A stretch of 64,000 bases of DNA. Source: Bartonella taylorii (GTDB lineage Bacteria; Pseudomonadota; Alphaproteobacteria; Rhizobiales; Rhizobiaceae). Each line of letters opens with the position of its first letter. The stretch's first letter is position 1. The translations under genes and the position numbers were made by a program. The DNA is taken from NCBI RefSeq assembly GCF_023920105.1, contig NZ_CP083693.1:1257001-1321000 (forward strand). The letters run 5' to 3'. The notes beneath the pieces were generated by a model. It had not been told where the DNA came from and searched no databases. It saw only the letters and a list, made by a program, of their open reading frames with translations. Positions 20,060-30,428 of this stretch are shown here, piece after piece.

Positions 20060-22125
20060 CAAAAGCAAGAATATGAAAAAGTTAGACTTATTACGAATAG
20101 ACGTAAGAGCATGAAGATTGGAATAAAAATGATATAGGTATTGATCTGATTGCTAAGCTGCGTAATCGAGATGATTATGTACCACTCAATGTAAGGTTTA
20201 TGCGGCCCATAGAACAACTGGAGCTGTGTTGGGAACAGACAACGATGAATCTCTGAGTTTATCAAGGTTCATGATAACAGCATTATGGTGGGGAACAACA
20301 TCTATACATGACAGCAAGGCCTCGTATTTTTAGTGACACTGCAAAAAATGTGCCGATGAGATTAATACCGTTCTGACTTCTATGGATGATGAAACGCTTT
20401 ATGGTAAACAACTCCATCATTATACCTTCGCAGAAGCTGTCGATAATGAACTTTTAACACCTTACAAGATTGTTGTCTTGAGAGTTAATGAAAATTATAT
20501 CACTCCAGCAATACAGAATATTATTGCAAATGAAGACTGTGAAATTGATTTAGACGATGCTGAAAAAACTATTAGTTTTATAGAGCACTCACCAAAATAG
20601 ATAAGGAAGCGGCTGCCGATGATGATACAGAGCCCATACATAGTGCTTTAGCTTTTTGCAAAGATATCGATACCTCTCAATATATTACAAAGGCATTCAA
20701 TCGGGTTATAAAACCTCATATCAATGATTTCCTTAAAACTGTTCCCTTTCTTAACTGTAAAGTAAGATATATTGACGGAACACAAAGTGTAAAAAACGCA
20801 ATGAGGAACTGGATTGGTTTAAAGAAGATGCCAGTAAAAATGTTTGTCGGATCTTAAGCAATGTATGGTGTTTTTCGGAAGGAATTGATGTCCCTGTTCT
20901 TGATGCGATACTGTTTTTACATCCGCGCAATAGCCAACTGGATGTGATACAAGCAGTGGGACGTGTGATACGTCGTGCCAAGAGAAAAAAGACAGGTTAT
21001 ATCATTTTACCGGTTGTCATTCACACCTAGAAGCTAAAAAAGCTTTACGAAACAATAAGAGATACCGCGTTTTCTTGCAGGTTTCGCATGCTTTACATTC
21101 CCATGATGAGAGATTTGCTAGAACGATTAATCAAATGTCTGTAGGACAAGATAGCAGCCATAATGCTATTGAGATTGTGGAGATTAAACGTGCTAATGAA
21201 TTACAGGAACTCACCACAACTGTTGATACAGTCTCGACACAAACAAAATCAGAAAGTGCTAGACGTGTCATTGGAACAGCGGAAAGCAAATTCAAATCGG
21301 CGTATAAAGAACAAGGAGAATTATTCCACTCTTCTGAATTTGTTGATTTTATCAAGATAATTTTTCTGGAAAGTTTTGAAATCACAGATTATTGGTTATT
21401 GGGAAAATTTTGATGGTAATGTTGCTGAGATTGCACAGAACCATATTACGCGTCTTAAAGACATGCTTTGTGATGAGATAAGCAAAGCACGCCATACCTT
21501 TGATAGTTTTCATAAGGAATTAAAAAAACAACTTAAACAACTATATAAAACAAGAAGAAACGAGAGATTTTGAAAAATTTTACAAAAATGTCAAGTTTTG
21601 TACAGTGGGCATTACCGAACCACACGCAAAACAGAATCTTATTATTAAACTTCATGAAAGTTTTTTGCCAAGGCTTTCAAAAGGACAATCGATAAGCTTG
21701 GAATTGTTTATTTCCCGATTGGAATTATCGATTTTATCTTAATTCCCTCAATGATGTTTTACGAAATGAATTTTCGCAGAACTTGGGAACACGTGGTATC
21801 TCTATTCTCAATCCTTTTACCAGAACAGGGACCTTTATCACAAGGCTTTTAAAATCTGGATTAATAAGACCAGAAGATATGGAATATAAGTTCCGTTATG
21901 ATATCCATGCTAATGAGATTGTTTTGTTAGCTTATTACATTGCCCCGTCATAGTCTGATGAGAAGAAACTATATACCATTCAAACATATTGGTTTGGCTG
22001 ATACGTTTCTTATACTTTTGAAAACCGTAAAAATGAAACTGTATTTCCGTTTCAAAAATTTTCCAAACAGATTACACAATATACCTACCTCAATAAAAAT
22101 AGGACTTTCTCTACAATACTGAACC
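20060..22125 (+). pseudogene. Remnant of a single-chain (type ISP-like) restriction-modification enzyme: nuclease, helicase and methylase
   Basis: Pieces of one large enzyme lie in order but in different frames with many stops. At 20110-20165 DWNKNDIGIDLIAKLRNRDD matches the Mrr-like nuclease core (GIDL.A). At about 20195-20240 AAHRTTGAVLGTDNDES is the helicase motif II region, with the expected DE of DEAH lost. ISEFIKVHDN follows, then TARPRIFSDTAKN (motif III, normally TATPRI), then MDDETLYGKQLHHYTFAEAV at 20382. At 20850-21015 GIDVPVLDAILFLHPRNSQL and DVIQAVGRVIRRAKRKKTG form helicase motifs V and VI. At 21795-21940 ILNPFTRTGTFITRLLKSG is methylase motif I, and HANEIVLLAYYIA follows. The target-recognition part is missing. 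This order is that of type ISP (LlaBIII-like) enzymes. The gene is dead; the edges are approximate. Confidence 0.8.
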
Positions 22126-22264
22126 GTTTTAATCTTTTTCAACTATGTAATAGCATGAGGATTAGATATTTTTTTACAAACAACAGTTAAAGCGCGAACT
22201 TAAGGAGCATTTGCTTCACCCGATTTATAGAATACAATTTGTAAAGTCTTTACTTCTTAGACTT

Positions 22265-22885
22265 ATGAAAGCTCTTATGCTATTAAAGAAATTAAAACTT
22301 TGGACAATTTCTTTGTCGAATCGACGTACAGCTCCCCACTGGCTTGGCTTCATTGCCTTTATTGAAAGTTCTGTTTTTCCGATTCCGACAGATGTTTTGT
22401 ATATTCCGATGGCACTTATCCGTCCTCGTCAAGCTTATCAGTACGCTTTTATTGCTACTATATGTTCTGTTTTGGGGGGAATTGTGGGTTGGTTCATTGG
22501 ACATTTTGCCTATGAAACTATAGCTAAACCGATTTTAGAATTTTACGGTCAAGTTGAAAACTTTCAAACGTTACAGAACAATGCAACACTACAATTTCTT
22601 ATAATTTTACTGATAACTTCAGGTTTTTTACACCTTCCCCCTATCAAGATTGTCACGATCTTAGCCGGAGTCATAGGTGTGCATCTTGAACTTTTCATTC
22701 TCACCTGTATTTTTGCTCGGGGAGCTCGTTTTTATCTTCTCGCGTGGCTCATTCAACGTTTTGGACAACAAGTAATAAATTTTCTTACTCGTCACTTCAA
22801 ATGGATTATCCTGATTGGTTGTGTTATTCTCTTATTAATCTATGGAATTTTCATAGCTTTTGTGAACAAGCACCTTTTATTTTAA
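22265..22885 (+). CDS. YqaA/DedA-like small integral membrane protein
   Basis: About 206 residues with four to five membrane helices, belonging to the SNARE-associated/YqaA group of the DedA superfamily. The signature is in the N-terminal part: GFIAFIESSVFPIPTDVLYI, followed by RPRQAYQYAFIATICSVLGG and a GWFIGHFAYE helix end. DedA proteins are proton-coupled lipid transporters or flippases; the YqaA group has no proven job. The start is uncertain: TTG at 22211 has AAGGAG but only three bases away, ATG at 22265 and ATG at 22277 have weak sites; homologues begin near LKKLKLWTISL, which favours one of the ATGs. dsbB follows 12 bases later, so they form an operon inside the decayed insert. Confidence 0.82.
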   Translation: MKALMLLKKLKLWTISLSNRRTAPHWLGFIAFIESSVFPIPTDVLYIPMALIRPRQAYQYAFIATICSVLGGIVGWFIGHFAYETIAKPILEFYGQVENFQTLQNNATLQFLIILLITSGFLHLPPIKIVTILAGVIGVHLELFILTCIFARGARFYLLAWLIQRFGQQVINFLTRHFKWIILIGCVILLLIYGIFIAFVNKHLLF

Positions 22886-22897
22886 GGAACATGCTCA

Positions 22898-23470
22898 ATG
22901 GCACACATTTTTTCTTCTCAGCATATTTTGCACAAGCACTTTCATCTTGAACCAAGCAGAAAAGAGCAAAGTTTATGGGCTTTTTTTCTCGCTTTTTGCA
23001 TGTTAGGCACGATAGGCCTAGCGCTTAGTTTTGAACACATAGGAGGATATCTTCCTTGTGATTTATGTCTCATTGAACGTTTTCCATATTATGGTGCTAT
23101 ACCATTTTTGATTTTAGCAGGTTTTGGGGCATGGTTTTTCCGCATGTCTTTTTGGGTGCAGCTTTTATTTTTATGTGTTTTTATCTTAATGACCATCAGC
23201 TTTGTTTTAGCGGTGTATCATGCGGGTATTGAATATGGTTTTTGGCCAGCTCCTTCCAGTTGTGGTTTAAGCGCAATGAGAAGAATAACAGACGTTAATC
23301 AACTGTTCAACCGTTTGAACAACATCCATCCTCCTTCTTGTTCTGAAGCGCCCATGCGCTTTCTTTTTCTCTCATTTGCCGGCTGGAACGTCGTTGCCAG
23401 CCTATTTTACGCACTTATCAGCTTTACTGTTGCTTCAAAAGGGCTTTTTTCAAGCTATAAAAAACTATAA
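22898..23470 (+). CDS. dsbB: Disulfide bond formation protein DsbB
   Basis: 190-residue inner-membrane quinone reductase that re-oxidises DsbA. Four membrane helices are visible. The first periplasmic loop carries the CXXC pair in YLPCDLCLIERFPYY (Cys about 49 and 52); the second loop carries the other pair, in PAPSSCGLSAM and HPPSCSEAPM. All four redox Cys are present, so the protein should be active. AAGGAA lies 7 bases before the ATG. It follows yqaA by 12 bases. No dsbA is in the window. It survives intact although both flanks are pseudogenes. Confidence 0.93.
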   Translation: MAHIFSSQHILHKHFHLEPSRKEQSLWAFFLAFCMLGTIGLALSFEHIGGYLPCDLCLIERFPYYGAIPFLILAGFGAWFFRMSFWVQLLFLCVFILMTISFVLAVYHAGIEYGFWPAPSSCGLSAMRRITDVNQLFNRLNNIHPPSCSEAPMRFLFLSFAGWNVVASLFYALISFTVASKGLFSSYKKL

Positions 23471-24126
23471 CTGGAAAACACAGACGAGACCACTTGCACC
23501 CATACTCTCAAATCCACATTTTTCCAACATTCTTATTAAGATACCGTGCAATCAAAATTGCAAATAATACAGCGTGTGCATTTTGCCGCCAAATGAAAAA
23601 ATAGATACCCCTTCTCATAATATCACTCCAGACTTTTCAAAATCTCCAAGAATATTTAAATGAAGTCTAAGAAATGAACATCCAGAGTGTTTAGGCACAC
23701 AACAATACAGATCAAGGGGTTGTTATCAGGCATCTAGACTTTGGTATTTAGAAACACTATTGAGGAGTTGCAAGAAAGACAGTTTATCGTTTTTCTTGAA
23801 TTAGAGACCCGAATATCGTAAAATTTCCTTACTCTTTTTTCCTCAAGCTTTAAATCAGAGCTGCTAAAGTCTTGCATTAAAGCGACGATGTGAAAACCAC
23901 CTGCACAAATTGCATACCATCATATGCCTTAAGGTTAGCAGCTTCATACTTCATATCGCTGCCGGCTAAATAGTAAGATACACCACTGGTAAGTACACTA
24001 AACTGATAATAACGGCTTTGGTTAGGACCCTACCTTCTATAATTTTTTTGTATCTCTTAAGGAGCTATTTGTTGTCCTTTTTCCGAATAAACCTTGCAAT
24101 TTTTTCTTCCAAAAGTAAGGCTGCTC
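23471..24126. other. Decayed spacer downstream of dsbB
   Basis: About 650 bases with no supported gene. Its right part continues, in broken frames on the minus strand, the small degraded frame at 24127-24285. Confidence 0.4.
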
Positions 24127-24285
24127 CTAGCTGGAAAAGCTTAGTTTATTGTCACGCATTTCTGCCACCTGCTCAATCAAAGTATAGCTTAATTGTTTGG
24201 CTTTTCCCACTTCTTTAGCTAAAATCAGTGCGTATTCAAGATGAATCTTTTGAATACTATCATTAAAACCTACATGATCCTCCAT
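24127..24285 (-). pseudogene. Degraded small gene of unknown family
   Basis: A 52-codon frame that starts MEDHVGFNDSIQKIHLEYAL and is helix-forming and polar, then ends in TAG; similar codon quality seems to continue downstream in other frames. It lies just downstream of, and on the same strand as, the frameshifted gene at 24436-25260, so both may be remnants of one operon. No function recognised. Confidence 0.35.
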
Positions 24286-24435
24286 AACAAAACTTTGATT
24301 ATAAAACTGTAACGTCTAGTATCACTCAAGAAAAAAAGAGTAGTAATGAAATAAATCATAATACGCGTCATTCACCTTGATCACCTTATACGCTTTAATT
24401 TCGCTTTTTTCCAATGTGGTGCACCATACCTAGAA

Positions 24436-25260
24436 CTAAAACAATTTATAAAGATCAATTTTTTCTACCATCCATTCCAAAATATAATAAAATTCTAATT
24501 TTAGGCGATCCACACATACCCCTTCTCCATATATTGTTAATCCCCTCTTATCAAAATGAAGTTGTAGATCTGACAAATTTTGAGAATTGATAGGATCAAT
24601 CACCTTACAGGCAGCAGTAAGAATGTCAGTATTAATCGAAAATCCAACATCAAATTGTGGACAATCTTTGGTGATTTCGTCGTTATAAAGAATTTTTATG
24701 AGCCAGAATATCATCCAGTTCTCCATTTTTGTAGGATTGTACAAAAAGAAGAAGACGCTCAATCCATGTTGTCGTTTTATAATCAGCAAATTCTGGCACA
24801 TATAATTGGGGATTAGATTTATAACGCTTTAAAGCTTCTATATCACCGAGTACAGCCTTTGCAACAACAGAGTTTTTGACAATGCCATTTGTGAATTCTT
24901 GGCATAATTTTTGTTCAATATTTTGTGTTTGTGCCCATGCGATTACCTTGTCTAAAGATTCCTTGATATGGATTTCAAAAAACTCCGAGGCTTTAATCCC
25001 AAAACCACCTTCAGAAAACAGTATCCCTTCAGATCAAAACCTTTTACCTTTAGCACCCTCCCAAGCAAGGAGATAGGGAGCAGTGATAACTCTTGCTCCC
25101 AGTAAAAATTTTCTGCACTCCCATCCATCTGTCACTTCATAACTGATGCACACAATGCGATCGGAAAAATAATAATAAGTAGATGCGTCATACACGTCAT
25201 CATAATATGGTTCCCAGCCAAGTCTTTTAAAATTTTTGTTACATCTTTTGTTTGCATCAT
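24436..25260 (-). pseudogene. Frameshifted gene of unknown function
   Basis: Starts MMQTKDVTKILKDL at 25260 but leaves frame after about 13 codons at an A-run. In the next frame it continues LGWEPYYDDVYDASTYYYF and SYEVTDGWECRKFLLGARV, then shifts again within the KGKRF region. It goes on with KASEFFEIHIKESLDKVIAW and FADYKTTTWIERLLLFVQSY. After another shift near 24690 the end is DEITKDCPQFDVGFSINTD through KIDLYKLF at 24436. Summed, this is one protein of about 270 residues with at least three frameshifts. I do not recognise the family. The sequence is soluble, mixed alpha/beta, with many aromatic residues, as in phage- or toxin-associated unknowns. Confidence 0.6.
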
Positions 25261-25629
25261 GATTTACTTATCAACCAATTGTGCAACATCAACTAAAGTG
25301 TAATTTTTCATGAATTCCCCCTCACGCGTTCTTTAATTCTTTTTATGTTATCGACAATTTTAAATAATTGAGCTTTTAACAATGCAGTTTGTGTTGTAAT
25401 AGAGCTGTATTATAAAATGTTATGATGATATTTAATTTGCATTTAATTTAATTGCTTATATGTGTCATCATATTTATAGCGTCATTTGCTTTTTATACTC
25501 TGTTCATGCGTGGTAATCTTTTATAAAAAATAGGTCAATTAAATTACACATTAAAGTGTGAATTCCGAAAAGGATTCAAACACTATAAATTCATATTAAC
25601 ACATTGACTTTATTGTTTTTTTATGTTAG
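25261..25629. other. Spacer upstream of ubiG
   Basis: 369 very AT-rich bases without a gene; right border of the accessory insert. The ubiG promoter must lie in its last part. Confidence 0.4.
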
Positions 25630-26379
25630 ATGTGTATGATGAATGAAACGCGTACCACTATTGATCAGAGTGAAATTGATCACTTTTCGCGTATTGCTGC
25701 TGAATGGTGGAATCCACAAGGGAAATTTCGACCACTTCATCAATTCAATCCGGCACGTCTTTCTTACATTAGAGAAAAGATCTGTTTAGAATTTCATCGT
25801 GATCCTCTTTCACTTATGCCCTTCGAAAATTTGAAAATTCTCGATATTGGTTGTGGAGGTGGTTTGTTATGCGAGCCTATAGCACGCCTTGGCGCTATAG
25901 TTGTAGGAGCTGATGCGGCACAAACGAATATCGAAGTTGCAAAAATCCACGCAGCCCAAAATAACCTTTCAATTGATTACCGCACTACTACTGCAGAATC
26001 CTTAGCCAATGAAGGAGAGCAATTCGATATCATCCTCAATATGGAAGTTGTTGAACATGTGGCTGATGTTAACCTCTTTATAGCAGCCACAGCAAAAATG
26101 CTCAAACCACAAGGGTTGATGTTTGTCTCAACACTCAACCGCACATGGAAAGCATGGGGATTGGCTATTGTAGGTGCTGAATATATTTTACGTTGGCTTC
26201 CAAAAGGAACCCACAATTATAAAAAGTTCCTAAAACCTCAGGAACTTAAAAATCTCTTATCAGAAAATGCTGTGACTGTCATTGATGAGATCGGTATTAC
26301 TTATAATCCATTAAACGACAGCTGGAATCGCTCAAGAGATATGGACGTTAACTATCTGCTTCTTGCAAAAAAGTCTTAG
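25630..26379 (+). CDS. ubiG: Ubiquinone biosynthesis O-methyltransferase UbiG
   Basis: SAM-dependent enzyme that performs both O-methylations of ubiquinone synthesis; 249 residues. The N-terminal signature is [20 protein letters not shown] followed by [11 protein letters not shown]. Motif I is [18 protein letters not shown] (about residue 72), post-I ends with GADAAQTNI, and [12 protein letters not shown] and [12 protein letters not shown] follow. The C-terminal [19 protein letters not shown] is diagnostic. The ATG at 25630 or the one at 25636 may be used. It is convergent with grxC, 8 bases apart. Confidence 0.96.
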   Translation: MCMMNETRTTIDQSEIDHFSRIAAEWWNPQGKFRPLHQFNPARLSYIREKICLEFHRDPLSLMPFENLKILDIGCGGGLLCEPIARLGAIVVGADAAQTNIEVAKIHAAQNNLSIDYRTTTAESLANEGEQFDIILNMEVVEHVADVNLFIAATAKMLKPQGLMFVSTLNRTWKAWGLAIVGAEYILRWLPKGTHNYKKFLKPQELKNLLSENAVTVIDEIGITYNPLNDSWNRSRDMDVNYLLLAKKS

Positions 26380-26386
26380 GCGTAAT

Positions 26387-26650
26387 CTACCATTGCTGTA
26401 CATCTTGCAACAAAGAATCAAGCTTCCCTTCATTTTCTAAAGCGTAAAGATCATCGCAACCACCGACATGATAATCACCTATAAAAATTTGCGGAAATGT
26501 ATTGCGTCCATTCGCTCGTTGCACCATTTCTTGACGACGAGAAGTTGTTGCGTCAATATCTATGTATTTCACCCCTTTTTTATCAAGCAAATCACGTGCT
26601 TTCGTACAGTAAGGGCAGTTAGGACGTGTATAAAGTTTTATCTCTTTCAT
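26387..26650 (-). CDS. grxC: Glutaredoxin 3
   Basis: 87-residue glutathione-dependent thiol oxidoreductase from the ATG at 26650, chosen because GGAG stands 9 bases upstream; an in-frame start 8 codons earlier would add a non-conserved tail. Dithiol active site CPYC in LYTRPNCPYCTKARDLL, the cis-Pro in NTFPQIFIGD and the GGCDDLYALE glutathione-binding block are all present. It follows comF on the same strand, an arrangement common in Rhizobiales. Confidence 0.96.
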   Translation of the reverse strand: MKEIKLYTRPNCPYCTKARDLLDKKGVKYIDIDATTSRRQEMVQRANGRNTFPQIFIGDYHVGGCDDLYALENEGKLDSLLQDVQQW

Positions 26651-26698
26651 AGTATTATTCTCCAATGTTTTCAAAATAGTATTAACTTTAAGAACCCT

Positions 26699-27487
26699 TC
26701 AGGAATCAGGAAATATAGAAGCTTCTTTTAGTACACGCGAAAAAGTTAGCACATCAACCTGCCGCGCACCTGCACGTTTTAATGTTGCAGCTGCGGCTGT
26801 AACTGTCGCACCTGTTGTGAAAACATCATCAACCAACAAAATAGAACGTCCTTTTAGATATTTTTTAACTTTACGTGGCACCTCAAAAGCATTCAACACA
26901 TTCAATTTTCGTTCCTTAGCAGATAAACTAACCTGCGGACGAGTATGCCTACAACGCACAAGCCAGCTGGGTTTAAAAATCTTTTTCTGCGCTACTGCAA
27001 TATAACGAGCAAGCTCAGCAGATTGATTATAACGTCTTTTAAAAAAACGACGAAAATGCAAAGGAACGGAAATAATAACATCACAATCATCAATAATTTC
27101 ACGGCCAGCAAAAAGCATCCAATTAGCCATAAAAGATGCCAGTTCTATATGATCACCATATTTCAATCGCGTTACCAGAACTTGCGCCACCCCTTTATGA
27201 ACAATAACCGAGCGAACACGCGAAAAAGGAAGAGAGTTTTGAAGAGCTTCACCACTGAGAAAACCATCCCCCATATCACAAACAAAAGGCGTCCCCATAA
27301 CAGGACAATAAGGTTTTGTGATAAATTGCAAACTTTTCCAACATTCAGGGCAAATCGTACCATAAGCAGAAACTCTTTGCTTACATCCAGGGCAAATGGG
27401 CGGATATAAAATTGTTAGCAAGCCCTCAATGAACTTACTCAATATATTCCCGCTATTTAAAGCCATTCCTTGAAAGCATAACATCAT
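26699..27487 (-). CDS. comF: ComF-family phosphoribosyltransferase-like protein
   Basis: 262 residues. The N-terminus holds a zinc-ribbon with paired cysteines (PPICPGCKQRV and GTICPECWKSL), followed by the GxPFVCDMGDG region. The C-terminal type I phosphoribosyltransferase fold ends in the PRPP loop ILLVDDVFTTGATVTAAA. In naturally competent bacteria ComF supports DNA uptake; in Rhizobiales the substrate is unknown. The start is uncertain (27487 or the ATG seven codons later, MALNSG); neither has a well-spaced Shine-Dalgarno. It is transcribed with grxC, 48 bases downstream, and is divergent from the methyltransferase gene. Confidence 0.9.
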   Translation of the reverse strand: MMLCFQGMALNSGNILSKFIEGLLTILYPPICPGCKQRVSAYGTICPECWKSLQFITKPYCPVMGTPFVCDMGDGFLSGEALQNSLPFSRVRSVIVHKGVAQVLVTRLKYGDHIELASFMANWMLFAGREIIDDCDVIISVPLHFRRFFKRRYNQSAELARYIAVAQKKIFKPSWLVRCRHTRPQVSLSAKERKLNVLNAFEVPRKVKKYLKGRSILLVDDVFTTGATVTAAAATLKRAGARQVDVLTFSRVLKEASIFPDS

Positions 27488-27660
27488 TAAATTCGGCTTT
27501 TATAGCTTCCCTGCACAAAAAAATTCTTTTGTATTTTCTAATTGTAATTCCTTTAAAAATTCTTACTCTTTGTAAATTTGCTTTTCTTTCACACCATAAA
27601 CGCGCAAAAATGAACCTTCTCAAAATATAACTATATTACAGATCGAAAGACCTTAACGAT

Positions 27661-28545
27661 ATGTCACATCCTTTAATTTTTGATCATGACCGCATTGAAC
27701 AATACCGCAAACGTGCTTTTCAAAAAGCAAAAGAGGGATATGATTTCTTACTGTCTCATATGGCCGAAGATCTTTATAAACGTCTCAGTACTGTTGATCG
27801 TCTCTTTACATTAGCTCTAGATTTACACAGTCATACAGATCTTGCCGCGCAAGTTTTAATGAAATCTGGAAAAGTCCATTCCATAGAACGCGTCGAAACC
27901 GACATACTTTACCGAAGCCATGATAAAAAATTTCATTTACGACATCGAGAACTTCTTGATTTCCCTCAAAATTATTGTGATCTTATCGTTTCACTTCTTT
28001 CATTACAATTGACCAATGATACCCCTGGTGTTCTGAGTCAAATAAAAAATATCCTTAAACCAGATGGCTTATTTTTGGCTGTTATGGCTGGGGCTGGTAC
28101 GCTAGTAGAATTACGCGAATGCCTCCTACAAGCTGAAATTGAAATCTATGGCGGAGCAAGCCCTAGAATCTATCCTTTTGCTGACATTCGTGATGTAGGT
28201 ACTCTTTTACAGCGTGTTGGTTTTGCTTTACCTGTAGCAGATATTGAAGATATCACAATACGCTACAATACAATGTTTGATCTTATGCATGACCTTAAAG
28301 CTATGGGAATGCAAAATGCGCTCATCAATCGTTCACGACGCCCTGTATCTAAGCGCTTTTTTCTTCGCGCGGCTGAAATCTATGCACAACGATTTAGCGA
28401 TCCTGATGGCCGCATTCGCGCATGTTTTTCTTTCATCTGGCTCTCTGGTTGGGCTCCTCACCCAAACCAGCAAAAACCTCTACAACCGGGCTCTGCGAAA
28501 ATATCTCTTGCAGATGTTTTAGTAAAACAACAAAAAAAAACATAA
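27661..28545 (+). CDS. SAM-dependent methyltransferase-like protein (BioC/NDUFAF5 type)
   Basis: 294 residues. The N-terminus SHPLIFDHDRIEQYRKRAF is typical of the group found beside comF in Alphaproteobacteria and related to mitochondrial NDUFAF5, an assembly factor of complex I. The fold of a class I methyltransferase is suggested by LDLHSHTDLAAQVLMKSGKV, the LIVSLLSLQLTNDTPGVLSQ segment and LKPDGLFLAVMAGAGTLVEL. Motif I lacks the usual glycine-rich GxGxG, so SAM binding is not certain. The C-terminal FFLRAAEIYAQRFSDPDGR is conserved. A role in complex I maturation is by analogy only. Confidence 0.82.
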   Translation: MSHPLIFDHDRIEQYRKRAFQKAKEGYDFLLSHMAEDLYKRLSTVDRLFTLALDLHSHTDLAAQVLMKSGKVHSIERVETDILYRSHDKKFHLRHRELLDFPQNYCDLIVSLLSLQLTNDTPGVLSQIKNILKPDGLFLAVMAGAGTLVELRECLLQAEIEIYGGASPRIYPFADIRDVGTLLQRVGFALPVADIEDITIRYNTMFDLMHDLKAMGMQNALINRSRRPVSKRFFLRAAEIYAQRFSDPDGRIRACFSFIWLSGWAPHPNQQKPLQPGSAKISLADVLVKQQKKT

Positions 28546-28559
28546 ACTCAACATGCAAA

Positions 28560-29915
28560 TTATTTTTCAAAGATGCTTTTATCCGTTGTCCGTAACATCT
28601 GACTGGTTATAGTTCCAGCCAACATTGAATCACTTACATTTAGAGCTGTACGCCCCATATCAATCAAGGGCTCGATAGACATGAGTACAGCAACTAAAGA
28701 AACAGGAAGCCCCATAATTGGCAACACTATCAATGCAGCGAAAATCGCGCCACCACCAACACCAGCAACACCAATAGAACTTAACGTTACAACACCAACA
28801 AGGGTAGCAATCCAAGTAGGATCTAAGGGATTAATCCCCACCGATGGTGCTATCATGGTCGCAAGCATTGCTGGATAAAGACCAGCACAACCATTTTGTC
28901 CAATTGTTGCTCCAAAAGAGGCCGCAAAACTCGCAATTGATTGTGGTACACCAATCCATTGTGTTTGAGCCTCAATGTTCAGGGGAATACTTGCAGCACT
29001 TGAACGACTGCTAAAAGCAAATGTTAAAACCGGCAAAACCTTTTTAAAAAAACGGAAGGGATTAATTCCTGATATACCGAGCAACACACCGTGAATTACA
29101 AACATAAGGATAATACCAACATAGGAAGCGATGATAAAAACCAATAAATTTAAAATATCTGTAACATGCGAGGTTGCTCCTACCTTCGTCATAAGTGCAT
29201 AAATACCATAAGGAGTCAAAGCAATCACAATACGGACTAATCGCATAATCCAAGATTGTGCGACTTGAATAAATAAAAGTGCTTTTTCCCCTTTTTCTGG
29301 ATCATCTTTCTTTAAAAGAAGAACTGCAGCTCCTAAAAAAGATGCAAAAATAACAATACTGATAATTGATGTACGCTTGGCTCCAGTTAACTCAGCAAAT
29401 GGATTTTTAGGAATCAAGGATAAAATCATTTTTGGGACACTCATATCTCCAAGTTGAGAAATACGATCCCCGAGAATAGTAGAAACATTTTGCCCTTCAT
29501 GTACCAAACCATTCGCCGTTAATTCAAAAACATTAACCACAAAAACACCAACCAACGCTGAAAGAGCAGTTGTAAAGAGCAATATTGAAATTGTCATTAT
29601 ACTCATTTTTCCAACAGCATAAATAGAATGCAAATGAGCAACCGCTGAGACTATAGAGACAAAAACCAATGGCATAACAATCATTTGTAGTAATAAAATA
29701 TAGCCATCTCCAACAATGTTAAACCATTCAACAGATTTCAACAAAGTGGCTTCACCTTCTCCATAAATAACTTGTAAAACACTTCCAAAAATCAAGCCAA
29801 GGATAAGTCCTAGCATAACGCGCAATGAAAGGCTCCATTTCATCCTCTTACTTTGAGCAAGCCATAACAAAAAAATAACAAATAGAAATAAATTGATGAA
29901 AAAATTGAATGTCAT
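28560..29915 (-). CDS. L-cystine/dicarboxylate:cation symporter (TcyP-like)
   Basis: 451-residue member of the dicarboxylate/amino acid:cation symporter family with eight helices and two re-entrant loops. HP1 signature: [19 protein letters not shown], the serine-rich loop, in the form seen in TcyP/YdjN cystine carriers. The [17 protein letters not shown] helix 7 region and the HP2 loop [19 protein letters not shown] follow. [15 protein letters not shown] is also conserved. Cystine is the likeliest substrate by motif, but dicarboxylates cannot be excluded. It is convergent with the methyltransferase gene, 14 bases apart, and stands alone. Confidence 0.87.
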   Translation of the reverse strand: MTFNFFINLFLFVIFLLWLAQSKRMKWSLSLRVMLGLILGLIFGSVLQVIYGEGEATLLKSVEWFNIVGDGYILLLQMIVMPLVFVSIVSAVAHLHSIYAVGKMSIMTISILLFTTALSALVGVFVVNVFELTANGLVHEGQNVSTILGDRISQLGDMSVPKMILSLIPKNPFAELTGAKRTSIISIVIFASFLGAAVLLLKKDDPEKGEKALLFIQVAQSWIMRLVRIVIALTPYGIYALMTKVGATSHVTDILNLLVFIIASYVGIILMFVIHGVLLGISGINPFRFFKKVLPVLTFAFSSRSSAASIPLNIEAQTQWIGVPQSIASFAASFGATIGQNGCAGLYPAMLATMIAPSVGINPLDPTWIATLVGVVTLSSIGVAGVGGGAIFAALIVLPIMGLPVSLVAVLMSIEPLIDMGRTALNVSDSMLAGTITSQMLRTTDKSIFEK

Positions 29916-30061
29916 TGTTTATGCTCACTCTTGTTATACTTAATATTGAATAAGATGATGCGTAATAACTGGAAATAAAATATAAAACTTACAAATTTTT
30001 TACAAAATCATTATTTTTAATTTATCGGTTAGAAAAGGATTTTTTATCTACGAATAACTGT
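29916..30061. promoter_or_regulatory. Upstream region of the symporter gene
   Basis: Short AT-rich stretch that should hold the symporter promoter; no operator recognised. Confidence 0.3.
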
Positions 30062-30250
30062 TTAAAGAAGATAAAAAATCAAACCATCCTTGCCAATTTT
30101 ATTGGCGACAGTTTCAGCAGCTTTCATCGCTATCTGTTTTTAAATACGTATCGGTTTGCTGGAAATAGCCTTTACATTTTCTTTCCTAGCGTCTAGTGGA
30201 AGCCTCTTTTCTGTTTTTTGAAACATTTGTTGTGAATTCTCCGCAGTCAT
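30062..30250 (-). pseudogene. Small gene interrupted by an in-frame stop
   Basis: With AAGGAA about 7 bases upstream, an ATG at 30250 opens MTAENSQQMFQKTEKRLPLD and runs 36 codons to a TAA. The same frame then continues for 25 codons (KQIAMKAAETVANKIGKDGL) to a second TAA. The good Shine-Dalgarno and continuous character on both sides of the stop suggest one 61-residue charged helical protein broken by a point mutation, or a functional 36-residue version. No family recognised. Confidence 0.45.
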
Positions 30251-30428
30251 AAAATATTCCTTATAAACATAAACACGAAGATTTTTAGATTCATAATCTC
30301 ATATTGAAATACAATACGATACGTACTGTATGTATCATTGAATATAATTTGTAATAAATCATCAACATAAATACCACATACTATATAATCTACGCTGATT
30401 AATTAAGCATTATCAATTGTAGCAAGAG

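Noticed and set aside
24018-24218. Plus-strand open frame of 66 codons
   Set aside because: No ribosome site, and coding character on the opposite strand (24127-24285) explains it better.
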